Assembly (NCBI GenBank): GCA_905214105.1
Contig: CAJMKK010000003.1
Coordinates: forward strand, 124,001 to 188,000
DNA from: an uncultured bacterium
GTDB lineage: Bacteria; Actinomycetota; Coriobacteriia; Coriobacteriales; Coriobacteriaceae
Length of the DNA: 64,000 bases
Direction of reading: 5' to 3'
Within the stretch, counting starts at the first letter, position 1, and the number at the start of each line of letters is the position of its first letter. Under the pieces are notes generated by a model that saw only the letters and a program-made list of their open reading frames with translations, was not told the origin of the DNA and did not search any database. Below, in pieces: positions 23,484 to 32,091 of this stretch. The translations under genes were made by a program, and so were the position numbers.

Positions 23484-24989
23484 TTAGTGAGCCCAGGGAA
23501 AGGCAGAGGCCGCGGCCATGTTCTTGCGCACGAGCTCGTCGCGCACCTGAGCCAGGCCCTGCTCCATGCCCACCACATAGGTCTGCGGGTACAGGAAACG
23601 CTTGAAAGCTGCGTCCAGATGATCGAGCGCCCAAGCACAGCGCTCGCGCGCGTCCTGGATGCTCTCACGCGGAGCCACCGCACTGCCATCGCGCACGATC
23701 GGCACCAGCAGCTCGCGATACTCAAGTTCGGACACGTCGGTCACCAGGGCGGCATCGTTCACAGCCACGAGGGTATTGCCGCGCGCGGCGCCCTCCCCCG
23801 CCAGATGGTCCTCGTCGTAGATCATGTCGCAGACCGGGCCGCCAAAGCCGTCGTAATAACGGCGCACGCGTTGCACACCCGGGATCGTGCGCTTGTAGGG
23901 CTGCTCGGAGAGCTTGACCACCGGCGTCCATGAATCTGCCTCGCTCGCACGGCGGGCGGAAAGCTTGTACACGCCGCCCAGCGCCGGCTGATCGTAGCAG
24001 GTCGCGAGCTTGGTGCCCACGCCAAAGCTGTCGATGGGCGCGCCCTGGTCGAGCAGCGACTGAATCGTGTACTCATCCAGATCGTTAGAAACCGAGATCC
24101 CCACATAGGGCAGGCCCTCGGCATCAAAACGGCCGCGAACATACTTGGAGAGCTTGGCGAGGTCGCCGGAGTCGATGCGAATAGCCGACAGACGCTCGCC
24201 CACCGCTTCCATCTCCTTGGCAACCGTAATGGCATGTTCGCAGCCCTCGCGCACGTCATAGGTGTCGATGAGCAGCGTACAGTTCTTGGGGCTCGACTTG
24301 GCAAAGGCGCGAAAGGCCTCGAGCTCAGAATCGAAGCTCATCACCCAGCTGTGCGCATGCGTGCCAAAGACGGGAATACCGTAGCGGCGGCCGGCGAGCA
24401 CATTGGACGTAGAGGAGCAGCCGGCAACGTAGCTCGCGCGCGCAACGGCCAGGCCGCCATCGGGACCCTGGGCTCGGCGCAGGCCAAATTCCGCCACGGG
24501 GCGACCGTCGGCGGCGAGCACCACGCGCGCCGTCTTGGTGGCGACAAGCGTCTGGAACCCGACGATGTTGAGCAGCGCCGTCTCGAGCAGCTGGCACTCC
24601 AGCGCGGGGCCGGTGACGCGCACCATGGGCTCGCGCGGAAAGACGAGCTCGCCCTCGGGCACGGCGTCGATGTTTACATGCGCACGAAAATCGCGCAGAT
24701 AGTCGAGGAATCCAGGCTTGAACATCGCGCCGCCGGCAGGGGCCTGGAGCGAGGCGAGGTAGTCGATGTCCTCGGGCGTAAAGCGCAGATTCTCGACCAA
24801 CTCGGGCAGTTCGGCGGTGCCGCACATGACGGCATAGGCGCTGCCAAAGGGATGGTCGCGGTAAAACGCGGTAAAACAACCCTGCTCATTGGCCTTGCCG
24901 CTCTCCCACAGGCCCTGGGCCATAGTGAGCTCGTACAGATCGGTGAGCATTGCAATGTCGGTGGGATGCGAGATGTCGGTCAAAGCCAT
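23484..24989 (-). CDS. pncB: Nicotinate phosphoribosyltransferase
   Basis: A 501-residue NAD-salvage enzyme that makes nicotinate mononucleotide from nicotinate and PRPP with ATP. Motifs in order: TDLYELTMAQG (15-25 region), TKTARVVLAADGRPVAEFGLRRAQG, the catalytic-His segment FGTHAHSWVMSF, RIDSGDLAKLS and FGVGTKLATCYDQPALGG. Start at 24989 has GAAAGGT seven bases upstream; an earlier in-frame ATG has none. Together with the absence of a quinolinate pathway here, it points to reliance on salvaged nicotinate, but the window alone cannot prove that. Confidence 0.95.
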   Translation of the reverse strand: MALTDISHPTDIAMLTDLYELTMAQGLWESGKANEQGCFTAFYRDHPFGSAYAVMCGTAELPELVENLRFTPEDIDYLASLQAPAGGAMFKPGFLDYLRDFRAHVNIDAVPEGELVFPREPMVRVTGPALECQLLETALLNIVGFQTLVATKTARVVLAADGRPVAEFGLRRAQGPDGGLAVARASYVAGCSSTSNVLAGRRYGIPVFGTHAHSWVMSFDSELEAFRAFAKSSPKNCTLLIDTYDVREGCEHAITVAKEMEAVGERLSAIRIDSGDLAKLSKYVRGRFDAEGLPYVGISVSNDLDEYTIQSLLDQGAPIDSFGVGTKLATCYDQPALGGVYKLSARRASEADSWTPVVKLSEQPYKRTIPGVQRVRRYYDGFGGPVCDMIYDEDHLAGEGAARGNTLVAVNDAALVTDVSELEYRELLVPIVRDGSAVAPRESIQDARERCAWALDHLDAAFKRFLYPQTYVVGMEQGLAQVRDELVRKNMAAASAFPWAH

Positions 24990-25073
24990 GGGGCGACCTT
25001 TCGGATGTGTGGTGCAGAATTTGAGGGTTGGACGAGAGCAGAGCATGCGGACATGACGCCCGATGCAAATCGG

Positions 25074-25532
25074 TTAGAGCAGACCCATGCTGGTCAGGAT
25101 CGTGTAGCCCATAAAGATGACGAACGCGATGAGGGCAAGGACAATGATGATTTTTTGAGCCGGCGCCATGCCAGGGATCTCGTTCTCGCCCGTAGGCTCC
25201 TTGGAGGTAACCATGCGCTGTGCAAAGGTCATCTCGTCACGGCTCGGCTTGGGCTCGACGGACTTGGAACGAGCGGCCTTTTTAGGCTGAGGTTTGGGCG
25301 CGGCAGGTGCAGGCTTCGCGGCAGCGGGCTTGGGTGCGGGCGCGGGCGCCGGTGCGGATGCGGCGTTCGCGGCGACCTCCTCGGCCTTCGCACGCTCGGC
25401 GCGCAGGGCAGCCAGCTCCTCTCGCTCGCGACGGGCCTCTTCCCGAGCCTCGCGGCGTGCCTTCTCAGCGCGGAGCTCTTCCAACTCAGCGCGCTCCTCG
25501 TCGGACAATGGTTGGGACTCAAGCTCGGCCAT
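25074..25532 (-). CDS. Small tail-anchored coiled-coil protein
   Basis: A 152-residue protein with three parts: a highly charged coiled coil rich in Glu/Arg/Ala (residues 8-55), an Ala-Pro-Lys linker (about 60-90), and a single C-terminal hydrophobic helix (IIIVLALIAFVIFMGYTILTSM). The topology predicts a membrane anchor at the C-terminus with the coil in the cytoplasm. No family recognised. AAAGGG precedes ATG. It ends 84 bases before pncB starts and may be in its operon. Confidence 0.65.
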   Translation of the reverse strand: MAELESQPLSDEERAELEELRAEKARREAREEARREREELAALRAERAKAEEVAANAASAPAPAPAPKPAAAKPAPAAPKPQPKKAARSKSVEPKPSRDEMTFAQRMVTSKEPTGENEIPGMAPAQKIIIVLALIAFVIFMGYTILTSMGLL

Positions 25533-25550
25533 GGTACAGCCCTTTCTTTT

Positions 25551-25582
25551 AAAAAAAGCCGCCGACACAATGTCAGCGGCTT
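25551..25582 (-). terminator. Terminator of tRNA-Ala
   Basis: AAGCCGC/GCGGCTT stem with a GACA/TGTC inner pair, followed by seven T on the minus strand, 15 bases after the tRNA. Confidence 0.8.
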
Positions 25583-25596
25583 ATCAAATCCAAGGG

Positions 25597-25669
25597 TGGA
25601 GACGAAGGGAGTCGAACCCTCGGCCTCTGCCATGCGACGGCAGCGCTCTCCCAACTGAGCTACGTCCCC
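25597..25669 (-). tRNA. tRNA-Ala (CGC)
   Basis: 73 bases: acceptor GGGGACG/CGTCTCC (one G-U), D arm GCTC/GAGC, anticodon stem CTGCC/GGCAG with loop GTCGCAT and anticodon CGC, T arm GAGGG-TTCGACT-CCCTT, discriminator A; CCA not encoded. Confidence 0.93.
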
Positions 25670-25761
25670 AGGACAAGTCGATATTTTACCTACGGCTCGC
25701 CAACTGTCAACGCCCAATAACCAGTCTTTTTGGGGCGGAGCTTTTTTGACTACCATTCGCC

Positions 25762-25798
25762 CGATGATTTTTTAATCCCCGTCCCAGAAAAATCATCG
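25762..25798. repeat. Hairpin CGATGATTTTT/AAAAATCATCG
   Basis: An eleven-base perfect inverted repeat with a loop containing CCCCGTCCCA (minus strand TGGGACGGGG, as at 3871-3880). Lies 10 bases past the radical SAM gene and probably acts as its 3' end signal. Confidence 0.6.
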
Positions 25799-25807
25799 AC
25801 GAACGCA

Positions 25808-26746
25808 CTACTTTGCGCTGGTAAGAACACCGGTGGTGTCGAAGGCCGGGGTGAAGCTCTCGTCTACCGCGCCGCCCTCTTGCCAGAACATCGTCGTAAA
25901 GCCCAGGTCGTCGGCATGGTCGAGCACTTGCTCGTACTCCTCGCGCGTTACGGCACGGGCCAACTCGCCGCCCTGCTCGCGCATGAGTGCATTGGGCGTG
26001 TACTGGTTCATAACCGAAATCGGCACGTCGCCCACCGTCTGCCACACCAGGTCCAGCACGCGGCACGAATCGTCCGCATGCCCCGGCAGCACCAGGTGGC
26101 GCACGATGATACCGCGCTTCATGAGCCCGTCCCCGTCCACCAGCTCTCCCCCACGGCGCTCGATCTCGCGCGCCATCTGAGCCAGGCCTGACACAGCCAC
26201 ACGTGGGTAGTCCTTTATATGAGAGAGTGACTGCGCAAGCGCCGCATCGGCATATTTAAAGTCGGTGAGCCACACATCGACCAGGTCACCCAGGGCAGCT
26301 ACGGCACTCGCCCGCTCATAGCCGCTCGTGTTGTAAACGATCGGGATGACCAGCCCGCGCGCCCGTGCCGCGGCAATCGCAGCCGGCAGCAGGTGCGCGT
26401 AGTGCGTCGCCGTCACCAGGTTAATGTTGTTGGCACCCTGCTCCTGCAGCTCCAGCATAATCTCGACCAGGCGCTCAGGCGAAATCTCAAGGCCAAAATT
26501 GCCGGTCGAGATCTCGTGGTTCTGGCAGTAGATACATTTAAGCGAGCAGCCGCTAAAGAAGATCGTGCCCGAACCGGCCTCGCCCGAGATAGGCGGCTCC
26601 TCCCACATATGAAGCGCCGCGCGGGCCACCCTGAGCGTGTCGTTAGCACCGCATACGCCGCGCGCGCCCTCATCGCGCGCCGCGCCGCAACGGCGCGGAC
26701 ACAAATGGCAGGCGGGCGAAAAAAGTTCGGTCAACGACGTCGGCAT
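25808..26746 (-). CDS. Radical SAM protein of the PflX/YgiQ-like 'PFL-activase related' group
   Basis: A 312-residue radical S-adenosylmethionine protein. The cluster motif is CSLKCIYC (Cx3Cx2C), in FFSGCSLKCIYCQNHEIS. An N-terminal Cys-rich segment CHLCPRRCGAARDEGARGVCG could hold a second Fe-S cluster; this arrangement is typical of PflX-type proteins, whose substrate is not established. Start at 26746 is chosen because GGAG lies nine bases upstream; the open frame also has a TTG five codons earlier without such a site. It is monocistronic and divergent from the 6S RNA candidate. Confidence 0.82.
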   Translation of the reverse strand: MPTSLTELFSPACHLCPRRCGAARDEGARGVCGANDTLRVARAALHMWEEPPISGEAGSGTIFFSGCSLKCIYCQNHEISTGNFGLEISPERLVEIMLELQEQGANNINLVTATHYAHLLPAAIAAARARGLVIPIVYNTSGYERASAVAALGDLVDVWLTDFKYADAALAQSLSHIKDYPRVAVSGLAQMAREIERRGGELVDGDGLMKRGIIVRHLVLPGHADDSCRVLDLVWQTVGDVPISVMNQYTPNALMREQGGELARAVTREEYEQVLDHADDLGFTTMFWQEGGAVDESFTPAFDTTGVLTSAK

Positions 26747-26896
26747 AAAAACATGCTCCAAAACAACGATTCAGCAGCTCAAATGTAAAGGCCCGGACCG
26801 CGCAGACGGCTCCGTCCCTAAGGCGCCGTAATCGTCCGACACGATTTTTGTAATGTCAAGACTGGAATCCACAAAGTGCCGCTTTATGATGTAGGT

Positions 26897-27067
26897 ATTC
26901 CGCCCCCCGCGGAGCAACTGGGTGAACCGTCGCGTTTATTTAGGGAGCCCACACAGTCGTACCTAGTACAGGTATCCTTCGTTGTTAAGGACGCTGGAAC
27001 AGTCGATGAGGGCACCCACCTGTTTTAGGTGGGTTCATTTTCGTAACGTGGGGGGTGGTTTTCTTTT
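26897..27067 (+). ncRNA. ssrS: Candidate 6S RNA
   Basis: A 171-base intergenic transcript candidate. A TATGAT -10 lies at 26885-26890. The 5' segment CCGCCCCCCGCG (26900-26911) pairs over 12 positions with CGTGGGGGGTGG (27047-27058), closing the whole molecule; TTTTCTTTT follows as terminator tract. Inside, TGAACC (about 26923) pairs with GGTTCA (about 27032), and the 3' side of the central bubble carries the hairpin ACCCACC-TGTTTT-GGTGGGT. Closing stem, open central region with a 3'-side hairpin, and terminal arm, at 160-200 bases, are the hallmarks of 6S RNA, the regulator that mimics an open promoter and sequesters sigma-70 holoenzyme. No open frame overlaps it. A covariance-model search was not possible. 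Confidence 0.62.
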
Positions 27068-27272
27068 GCCGAAAATCACCATTACGGTCCATATGGATTC
27101 CCGCCGGCATCCCGACAAGCCATCGACAACATCCCAATATCTGGTAAGCGCGTGATTATCGCTGCGTGCAATTACATGCACCCCCCTTTGTCGAGTATTA
27201 TGGTTCGGCTATGCCCTTTGCGCATGGCGTTCTTCTGACCTTTTCCTTCGACGCTTGGCGGTTTTTAGATTC

Positions 27273-28472
27273 ATGGCTTCATCCCCGAGCTACATACCGT
27301 ACCTATGCGTGGCAGCAGCGGCCTTTATCACGACCTTCCTCGCGGTGCCCCTGGTCAAGCGCTTGGCAATTAAGCTCGATGCCGTCGACTATCCTTCTAA
27401 GCGCCGCATCAACACCAAGCCCATCCCGCGTTTGGGCGGAACGGCGGTGTTTTTGGGCCTGGTCGTTGCCTGCATTGTGCAAATCCTAGGCACCTGGCAC
27501 CTAGGCTGGCCACCCGTCCTGGTGCCGCACCCGCGCCTTCACATTAGCTATCCCATGCTGGCGCTCTCCTTTACCGTCATCTTTGCGACCGGCGCTATCG
27601 ACGACGTCTTCCAACTCAAGCCCAAACAAAAGCTGGCCGGGCAGGTCCTCGCCGCGCTCATCGCCTGTATCGGTGGCTTGCGGATCGGCGTCATCGTCAA
27701 CCCGTTTGCCCCCGGCGAAATCATGCTCGGATGGCTCGCCTACCCCATCACCGTGATCTATCTGGTGGCATTCACCAACATCATTAACCTCATCGACGGC
27801 CTCGACGGCTTGGCCACGGGCATCTGCGGCATCGCGTCGTTCACCATGTTTTCGATGGCCGTTCTCTCGGGCCGCATCGACGCCGCCGCGCTCTCCATTG
27901 CGCTCTTTGGCGCCTGTCTGGCCTTTTTGCGCTACAACTTCAACCCCGCAAGCATCTTCTTGGGCGACTCGGGGTCGCTGCTTCTGGGCTTTGCACTGGG
28001 CTCCATCTCGCTGCTCAACGTGAGCCGCACCGCCGCGCTCACCTCGCTTATCATCCCGCTCATCGTTGCCGGCGTGCCCATCATCGACACGTTTAGCGCC
28101 ATCGTGCGCCGCAGGCGCGCCCACATTAGCATTGGGCAGGCCGACAAGGGCCACATCCACCACCGCCTGATCCAAGAAGGCTACAACCAAAAACAGGCCG
28201 TGCTGCTCATCTATGCCTGGTGCATCATGCTTTCGGCCGGCGCCGCCGCGATTAACCAGGTCGAGGTGCCCATGCGCGTGCTCATCTTTACCGTGCTCGC
28301 CATTGGCTCGGCGGCCTTTGCCAAGCATCTTCATCTGTTTGAGCCCGTGCTGCGCCACCATTACAACAAGCGCACGCACGAGGACGAGCTCGTCACCCCC
28401 GACGACCCCGCCTTTAAGCAGGAGGAGCAGGCAGCAGAAGAGCGTAAGGAAGAGCGCCACCACAAGCTCTAG
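27273..28472 (+). CDS. WecA/TagO/MraY-family undecaprenyl-phosphate sugar-phosphate transferase
   Basis: A 399-residue polytopic membrane enzyme with about ten hydrophobic segments. Family motifs: IPRLGG (45-50 region), GAIDDVFQLKPKQKLAGQ (Asp-rich motif binding Mg), FTNIINLIDGLDGLATG, FLGDSGSLLLGF and the cytosolic RRRRAHISIGQADKGHIHHRL, the His-rich loop of TagO/WecA. It links a sugar-1-phosphate (usually GlcNAc) to undecaprenyl phosphate as the first step of a surface glycan. The C-terminus adds a charged Glu/Lys/Arg tail. ATG at 27273 is preferred over the TTG at 27255, though neither has a strong ribosome site. Confidence 0.88.
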   Translation: MASSPSYIPYLCVAAAAFITTFLAVPLVKRLAIKLDAVDYPSKRRINTKPIPRLGGTAVFLGLVVACIVQILGTWHLGWPPVLVPHPRLHISYPMLALSFTVIFATGAIDDVFQLKPKQKLAGQVLAALIACIGGLRIGVIVNPFAPGEIMLGWLAYPITVIYLVAFTNIINLIDGLDGLATGICGIASFTMFSMAVLSGRIDAAALSIALFGACLAFLRYNFNPASIFLGDSGSLLLGFALGSISLLNVSRTAALTSLIIPLIVAGVPIIDTFSAIVRRRRAHISIGQADKGHIHHRLIQEGYNQKQAVLLIYAWCIMLSAGAAAINQVEVPMRVLIFTVLAIGSAAFAKHLHLFEPVLRHHYNKRTHEDELVTPDDPAFKQEEQAAEERKEERHHKL

Positions 28473-28642
28473 GGCAAGCTGCCGAGGATGCGCCCAGGCG
28501 CCGCTGGCCAAGCTCAGCCGCGCCGTACCCATCGCACAAGCCGCACCACGCGCGTCCCTCTCCCGCCCCTCGCCTACCTACGCACCGCCCCTCCAATAAA
28601 CGCGTTATCATCTTGACCCATGAACATACGTTAGGAGCAATC

Positions 28643-29692
28643 ATGCCAAACGAGAACAGCTACGAAGTCGCGCTGCAAAAGAGCAACGCCATTCGCGAGG
28701 GCCTGACCAAAACGCCCGAGAAGTTCACCATGCTCACCGGCGACCGCCCCACCGGCCGTCTGCACCTGGGCCACTACTTCGGTACCCTCAAGGGCCGTGT
28801 TGAGCTGCAGAACATGGGCGCCAAGACCAACGTGCTCATCGCCGACTACCAGGTCATCACTGACCGCGACACCACCGAGCACATCCAGGACAACGTGTAC
28901 AACATGGTCATGGACTACCTTGCCTGCGGCATTGACCCCGACAAGACCATGATCTACGCGCACTCCGCCGTGCCCGCCGCCAACCAGCTCATGCTGCCGT
29001 TCCTGTCGCTGGTGTCCGAGGCCGAGCTGGCGCGCAACCCCACCGTCAAGGCCGAGATGGAGGCCTCGGGCCACGAGCTCACCGGCCTTCTGCTCACCTA
29101 CCCGGTGCATCAGGCCTGCGACATCCTGTTCTGCAAGGGCAACGTGGTGCCCGTCGGTCGCGACCAGCTGCCGCACATCGAGCTCACCCGCACCATCGCC
29201 CGCCGCTTTAACAACCGCTACGGCAAGGTGTTCCCCGAGGTCGACGCGCTGCTGTCCGAGACCCCGTTGCTGCCCGGCCTGGACGGTCGCAAGATGAGCA
29301 AGAGCTACGGCAACGCCATCAACATCTCGATGACCGCCGAGGAGACGGCCAAGCGCATCAAGAAGAGCCAGACCGACTCCGAGCGCATGATCACGTTCGA
29401 CCCCGAGAACCGCCCCGGCGTGTCTGGCCTGCTTTCGACGGCCGCCATCTGCACCGGCCGTTCCGAGGTCGAAATTGCCGAGGAGATTGGCATGGGAGGC
29501 TCCGGCCAGCTCAAGAAGTACGTGACCGAGGCCGTCAACGAGTACTTCGCACCGATCCGCGAGCGTCGCCAGCGCTACGAGAACGATCTGGACTATGTGA
29601 AGGACGTCCTGCATGAGGGCAACCGTCGCGCCAACGAGATCGCCGAGCAGACCCTGGCCGAGGTTCAGGACGCCATGGGCATGGTGTACTAG
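28643..29692 (+). CDS. trpS: Tryptophan--tRNA ligase
   Basis: A 349-residue class I synthetase that charges tRNA-Trp. The HIGH motif is LHLGHYFGTL, the KMSKS motif GRKMSKSYGN, and the Trp-pocket residues are in VGRDQLPHIELTRTIARRFN. Start at 28643 has AGGAG six bases upstream. Monocistronic with its own terminator; no T-box was recognised in the 170-base upstream gap. Confidence 0.96.
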   Translation: MPNENSYEVALQKSNAIREGLTKTPEKFTMLTGDRPTGRLHLGHYFGTLKGRVELQNMGAKTNVLIADYQVITDRDTTEHIQDNVYNMVMDYLACGIDPDKTMIYAHSAVPAANQLMLPFLSLVSEAELARNPTVKAEMEASGHELTGLLLTYPVHQACDILFCKGNVVPVGRDQLPHIELTRTIARRFNNRYGKVFPEVDALLSETPLLPGLDGRKMSKSYGNAINISMTAEETAKRIKKSQTDSERMITFDPENRPGVSGLLSTAAICTGRSEVEIAEEIGMGGSGQLKKYVTEAVNEYFAPIRERRQRYENDLDYVKDVLHEGNRRANEIAEQTLAEVQDAMGMVY

Positions 29693-29727
29693 ACCGATCT
29701 GCTGGCTTGAGCTTTCGATTGCTATAG

Positions 29728-29755
29728 GGCGGGCGCTACGGCGTCCGCCTTTTTT
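29728..29755 (+). terminator. trpS: Terminator of trpS
   Basis: GGCGG.GCGC/GGCG.CCGCC hairpin followed by TTTTTT. Confidence 0.82.
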
Positions 29756-29802
29756 GGAGCCGGACCGCTTCGGCTCCGTCCATCGCACTCCCCCGACAAA
29801 CA

Positions 29803-29844
29803 GGAACAGGCCCGCTGGCAGTTAGTTGCCAGCGGGCCTGTTCC
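29803..29844. repeat. Perfect 18-base inverted repeat
   Basis: GGAACAGGCCCGCTGGCA and TGCCAGCGGGCCTGTTCC with a six-base loop; no T tract. Between here and 30028 I see no gene, only A/T-richer spacer with a weaker GGCAGGC/GCCTGC hairpin near 29900. Confidence 0.75.
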
Positions 29845-30028
29845 CGAAGTACACCGTTGAATCGCACAGAGGGGAGGAATGCGAATCAAACTCAACAGGG
29901 CAGGCTTTTTCATCGCCTATTGCCTGCTCCGTTGCTGAAACCAATATAGTTCACCGTGGTTTACTTTCTAGCGTCAATATGCGCCGCCATACCTTCTCCA
30001 TAAGTTAGCTCCGGTAAACCTGCAACGG

Positions 30029-30069
30029 AAAACCACCACAAAGGGGACAGGCACCTTTGTGGTGGTTTT
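30029..30069. repeat. Palindromic repeat family A, copy 4 (forward)
   Basis: AAAACCACCACAAAGG stem, loop GGACAGGCA. Lies 17 bases past the stop of the MGMT-family gene; copy 5, in the opposite orientation, is on the other side of that gene. Confidence 0.9.
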
Positions 30070-30085
30070 GGCCACGGCAGAGCCG

Positions 30086-30406
30086 CTAGAGTCCGGCAGG
30101 CCAGCGACAGGCGGCCAAGTCGACGTGCATGTCGTCCTTAAACGCCACACCCTCCCCCAGCAGAAGCTCACGTTGAGCATCGGACCCGCCAAAGGCAAAG
30201 CCCTCACAGATACGGCCGTCGGCAAACACCACGCGGTGACAGGGAATCTCGCCGGGGCGCGGATTGCTGTGCAGCGCGTAGCCCACGTACCGCGCACTCC
30301 GCGGACGACCGGCGAGCAGCGCCACCTGACCGTAGGTGGCGACCATCCCCTCGGGAATCTGCTCGACCACCTCGTACACCCGTTCAAAAAAGCCCTCAGA
30401 CGCCAT
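30086..30406 (-). CDS. MGMT-family DNA base-repair/alkyltransferase-like protein
   Basis: A 106-residue protein consisting only of the C-terminal DNA-binding/active-site domain of O6-alkylguanine-DNA alkyltransferases. It keeps the acceptor motif as IPCHRVV (GEIPCHRVVFADG) and the helix YGQVALLAGRPRSARYVGYAL with the Arg-finger region. Alkyltransferase-like proteins of this size often replace the Cys by Trp or Ala; here Cys is retained, so methyl transfer is possible. There is no N-terminal Ada domain. AAGGGAG precedes ATG at 30406. Confidence 0.82.
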   Translation of the reverse strand: MASEGFFERVYEVVEQIPEGMVATYGQVALLAGRPRSARYVGYALHSNPRPGEIPCHRVVFADGRICEGFAFGGSDAQRELLLGEGVAFKDDMHVDLAACRWPAGL

Positions 30407-30434
30407 TGCTCGCTCCCTTCCACCCGGAAAAGCA

Positions 30435-30475
30435 TAAACCACCACAAAGGTGCCTGTCCCCTTTGTGGTGGTTTA
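30435..30475. repeat. Palindromic repeat family A, copy 5 (reverse)
   Basis: TAAACCACCACAAAGG ... CCTTTGTGGTGGTTTA with loop TGCCTGTCCC. It lies 12 bases past the degV-like gene's stop codon. Confidence 0.9.
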
Positions 30476-30486
30476 TGGCAGGTCGG

Positions 30487-31341
30487 TTAGTTAGCGGGCT
30501 GGAAGAAGGCTACGGCTACGGCGCCGGGGCCTACGTGGGTGCCGATGGTGGCGCCAATGGTGTGAACGGGCAGTTCGCCCTCGGTGTGACCAGCCCACAG
30601 TGCCGCGCTGTCCTCGATATACTTCTTGAGCACCGCATCCGAAAGACCCGTATAGCCGAGCGCCAGCGGCATGGAAAAGTCGATGCCGCCCGCCTTTTCG
30701 ACCTTTTGGTTCAGCAGGTTGCGGCCGTTCTTGGAACCGCGCGCCTTGCCCAGCTGCACGATCAGACCGTCCTCGACAGCCACCACAGGCTTTACGTTGA
30801 GCAGCGTGCCCACGGCGCCGGCCGCAGCAGACAGACGACCGCCGCGCACCAGGTACTCCAGCGTCTCGAGCAGGCCGATAACCACCACACGGTCGCGCAC
30901 GGCCTCGACAGCCGCCGCGATCTGAGATGCACTGTGGCCCTCGTCCACCAAGCGCAGCGCATACTCGACCAGGACGCGCTCGCCCAAGGTGACGCTGTTG
31001 CTGTCTACCACGAACACGTCGCCACCTGGCGCCTCGGCAAGTGCGGTACGGGCACTCTGATTGGTGCCTGATAGCTTAGCGCCCACGGTAATAATCACAG
31101 CCTCATCGCCGGCTTCACGAACCTTGGCAATCGCCTGCGAAAACGCGTACGGGTTGACCTGGCCGGTCTTGGGCAGCTCATCGCGCTCCACGAGCATCTC
31201 GTAAAAGCGCTGGTGATCGATGTCGATGCCATCCATGTACACATCGGTGCCAAAGGTGACGGACAGCGGCAAAACGTCCAGTGCCGGGTGCTCCGCCGGC
31301 GACATATCGCTTGCGGAATCGGTAATAATGCGGACGGACAT
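30487..31341 (-). CDS. DegV family fatty-acid-binding protein
   Basis: A 284-residue DegV protein: ITDSASDMS (residues 5-13), the phosphate/carboxylate-contact segment TVGAKLSGTNQSA, VVDSNSVTLGERVLV and YLVRGGRLSAAAGAVGTLLNVKPVV. Family members (FakB) present fatty acids to FakA kinase for incorporation into phospholipid; no fakA gene is near. AAAGGA lies seven bases before ATG at 31341. The MarR-family gene upstream on the same strand may control it. Confidence 0.87.
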   Translation of the reverse strand: MSVRIITDSASDMSPAEHPALDVLPLSVTFGTDVYMDGIDIDHQRFYEMLVERDELPKTGQVNPYAFSQAIAKVREAGDEAVIITVGAKLSGTNQSARTALAEAPGGDVFVVDSNSVTLGERVLVEYALRLVDEGHSASQIAAAVEAVRDRVVVIGLLETLEYLVRGGRLSAAAGAVGTLLNVKPVVAVEDGLIVQLGKARGSKNGRNLLNQKVEKAGGIDFSMPLALGYTGLSDAVLKKYIEDSAALWAGHTEGELPVHTIGATIGTHVGPGAVAVAFFQPAN

Positions 31342-31428
31342 AACGAATCCTTTCTTGCGCAGACCTCGCGCAGGGAATTTTGACAGCAATGCCCCGGCAC
31401 GGTATACGCACTCAAACGGGACTATGCA

Positions 31429-31444
31429 GTTGTTAAGTTGTTAA
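31429..31444. promoter_or_regulatory. Tandem GTTGTTAA repeat upstream of degV-like gene
   Basis: Two direct copies of GTTGTTAA between the MarR gene and the DegV gene. Position fits a regulator site, but there is no dyad symmetry of the kind MarR proteins usually need. Confidence 0.3.
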
Positions 31445-31468
31445 TTGGAAGCAAATGCCTTGGCGGCC

Positions 31469-31918
31469 TTAGATCTCGCGCAGGGTGTTGAGAATCGTGC
31501 GCAGCGACGCATACATCTGCTCGCGCTGCTCCACACCCATAGCCTTACCGGTGGTATCGAGCACCTCGCGAATGATGCGGTCCGCCTCGCTCATGCTCTC
31601 GCCACCCAGAGCGGTCAGGCGCACCGGAGCACGATACTTAACGGCGGCATCGCCCGAATCATCGACCTCGACGTAGCCACCCTCCTCCAGATGCGCGAGC
31701 GTACGCGAGACGGCGGCGCGGGTCACGCCTGCCATGCGAGCCAGATCGGCGCCAGTCAGGCCGTCCTTGCTGCGCTCAAGATAGTACAGGCACATAACGT
31801 CGGAGCCCTTGAGACCCAGCCTTGCGCCCTCAGACGTCTTAATGCGCTGGATCTCCTTGTAGAGTCCGCTGATCAGTCCGACAAAGTCCTCGAAACGTGT
31901 CTCGTCGCTCTGCTGCAT
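31469..31918 (-). CDS. MarR family transcriptional regulator
   Basis: A 149-residue winged-helix repressor-type protein. The DNA-recognition region is GLTGADLARMAGVTRAAVSRTLAHLEEGGYVEV (residues 53-85), flanked by dimerisation helices at both ends. The ligand is unknown. It is followed by the DegV-like gene on the same strand (127-base gap), so control of fatty-acid uptake or of itself is possible. The ribosome site before ATG is weak (GAAAGGCGG at 13 bases). Confidence 0.85.
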   Translation of the reverse strand: MQQSDETRFEDFVGLISGLYKEIQRIKTSEGARLGLKGSDVMCLYYLERSKDGLTGADLARMAGVTRAAVSRTLAHLEEGGYVEVDDSGDAAVKYRAPVRLTALGGESMSEADRIIREVLDTTGKAMGVEQREQMYASLRTILNTLREI

Positions 31919-32022
31919 GGGAGACGACCGCCTTTCGCTTGCATAATGCTAACGGGTAAACATCTTAGCCGTACTTAACGGCCGCCAGCCCTGCACGCCC
32001 TATTTGTTAACCCATCAACATA

Positions 32023-32063
32023 AAAACCACCACAAAGGGGATAGGCACCTTTGTGGTGGTTTT
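32023..32063. repeat. Palindromic repeat family A, copy 6 (forward, one loop change)
   Basis: Same stem; the loop reads GGGGATAGGC instead of GGGGACAGGC. Lies 28 bases past the B3/B4-domain gene's stop. Confidence 0.9.
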
Positions 32064-32091
32064 GACCGGCGAACATGATCCGCAGACGCCG

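Noticed and set aside
26821-27067. SRP RNA, tmRNA or RNase P RNA at the 6S candidate site
   Set aside because: The conserved SRP tetraloop region, the tRNA-like ends of tmRNA and the RNase P core motifs are not present; length and closing stem fit 6S better.
28473-28642. T-box or other amino-acid-sensing leader before trpS and argS
   Set aside because: Neither upstream region shows a T-box core sequence or a leader terminator; the gaps are short or lack matching stems.
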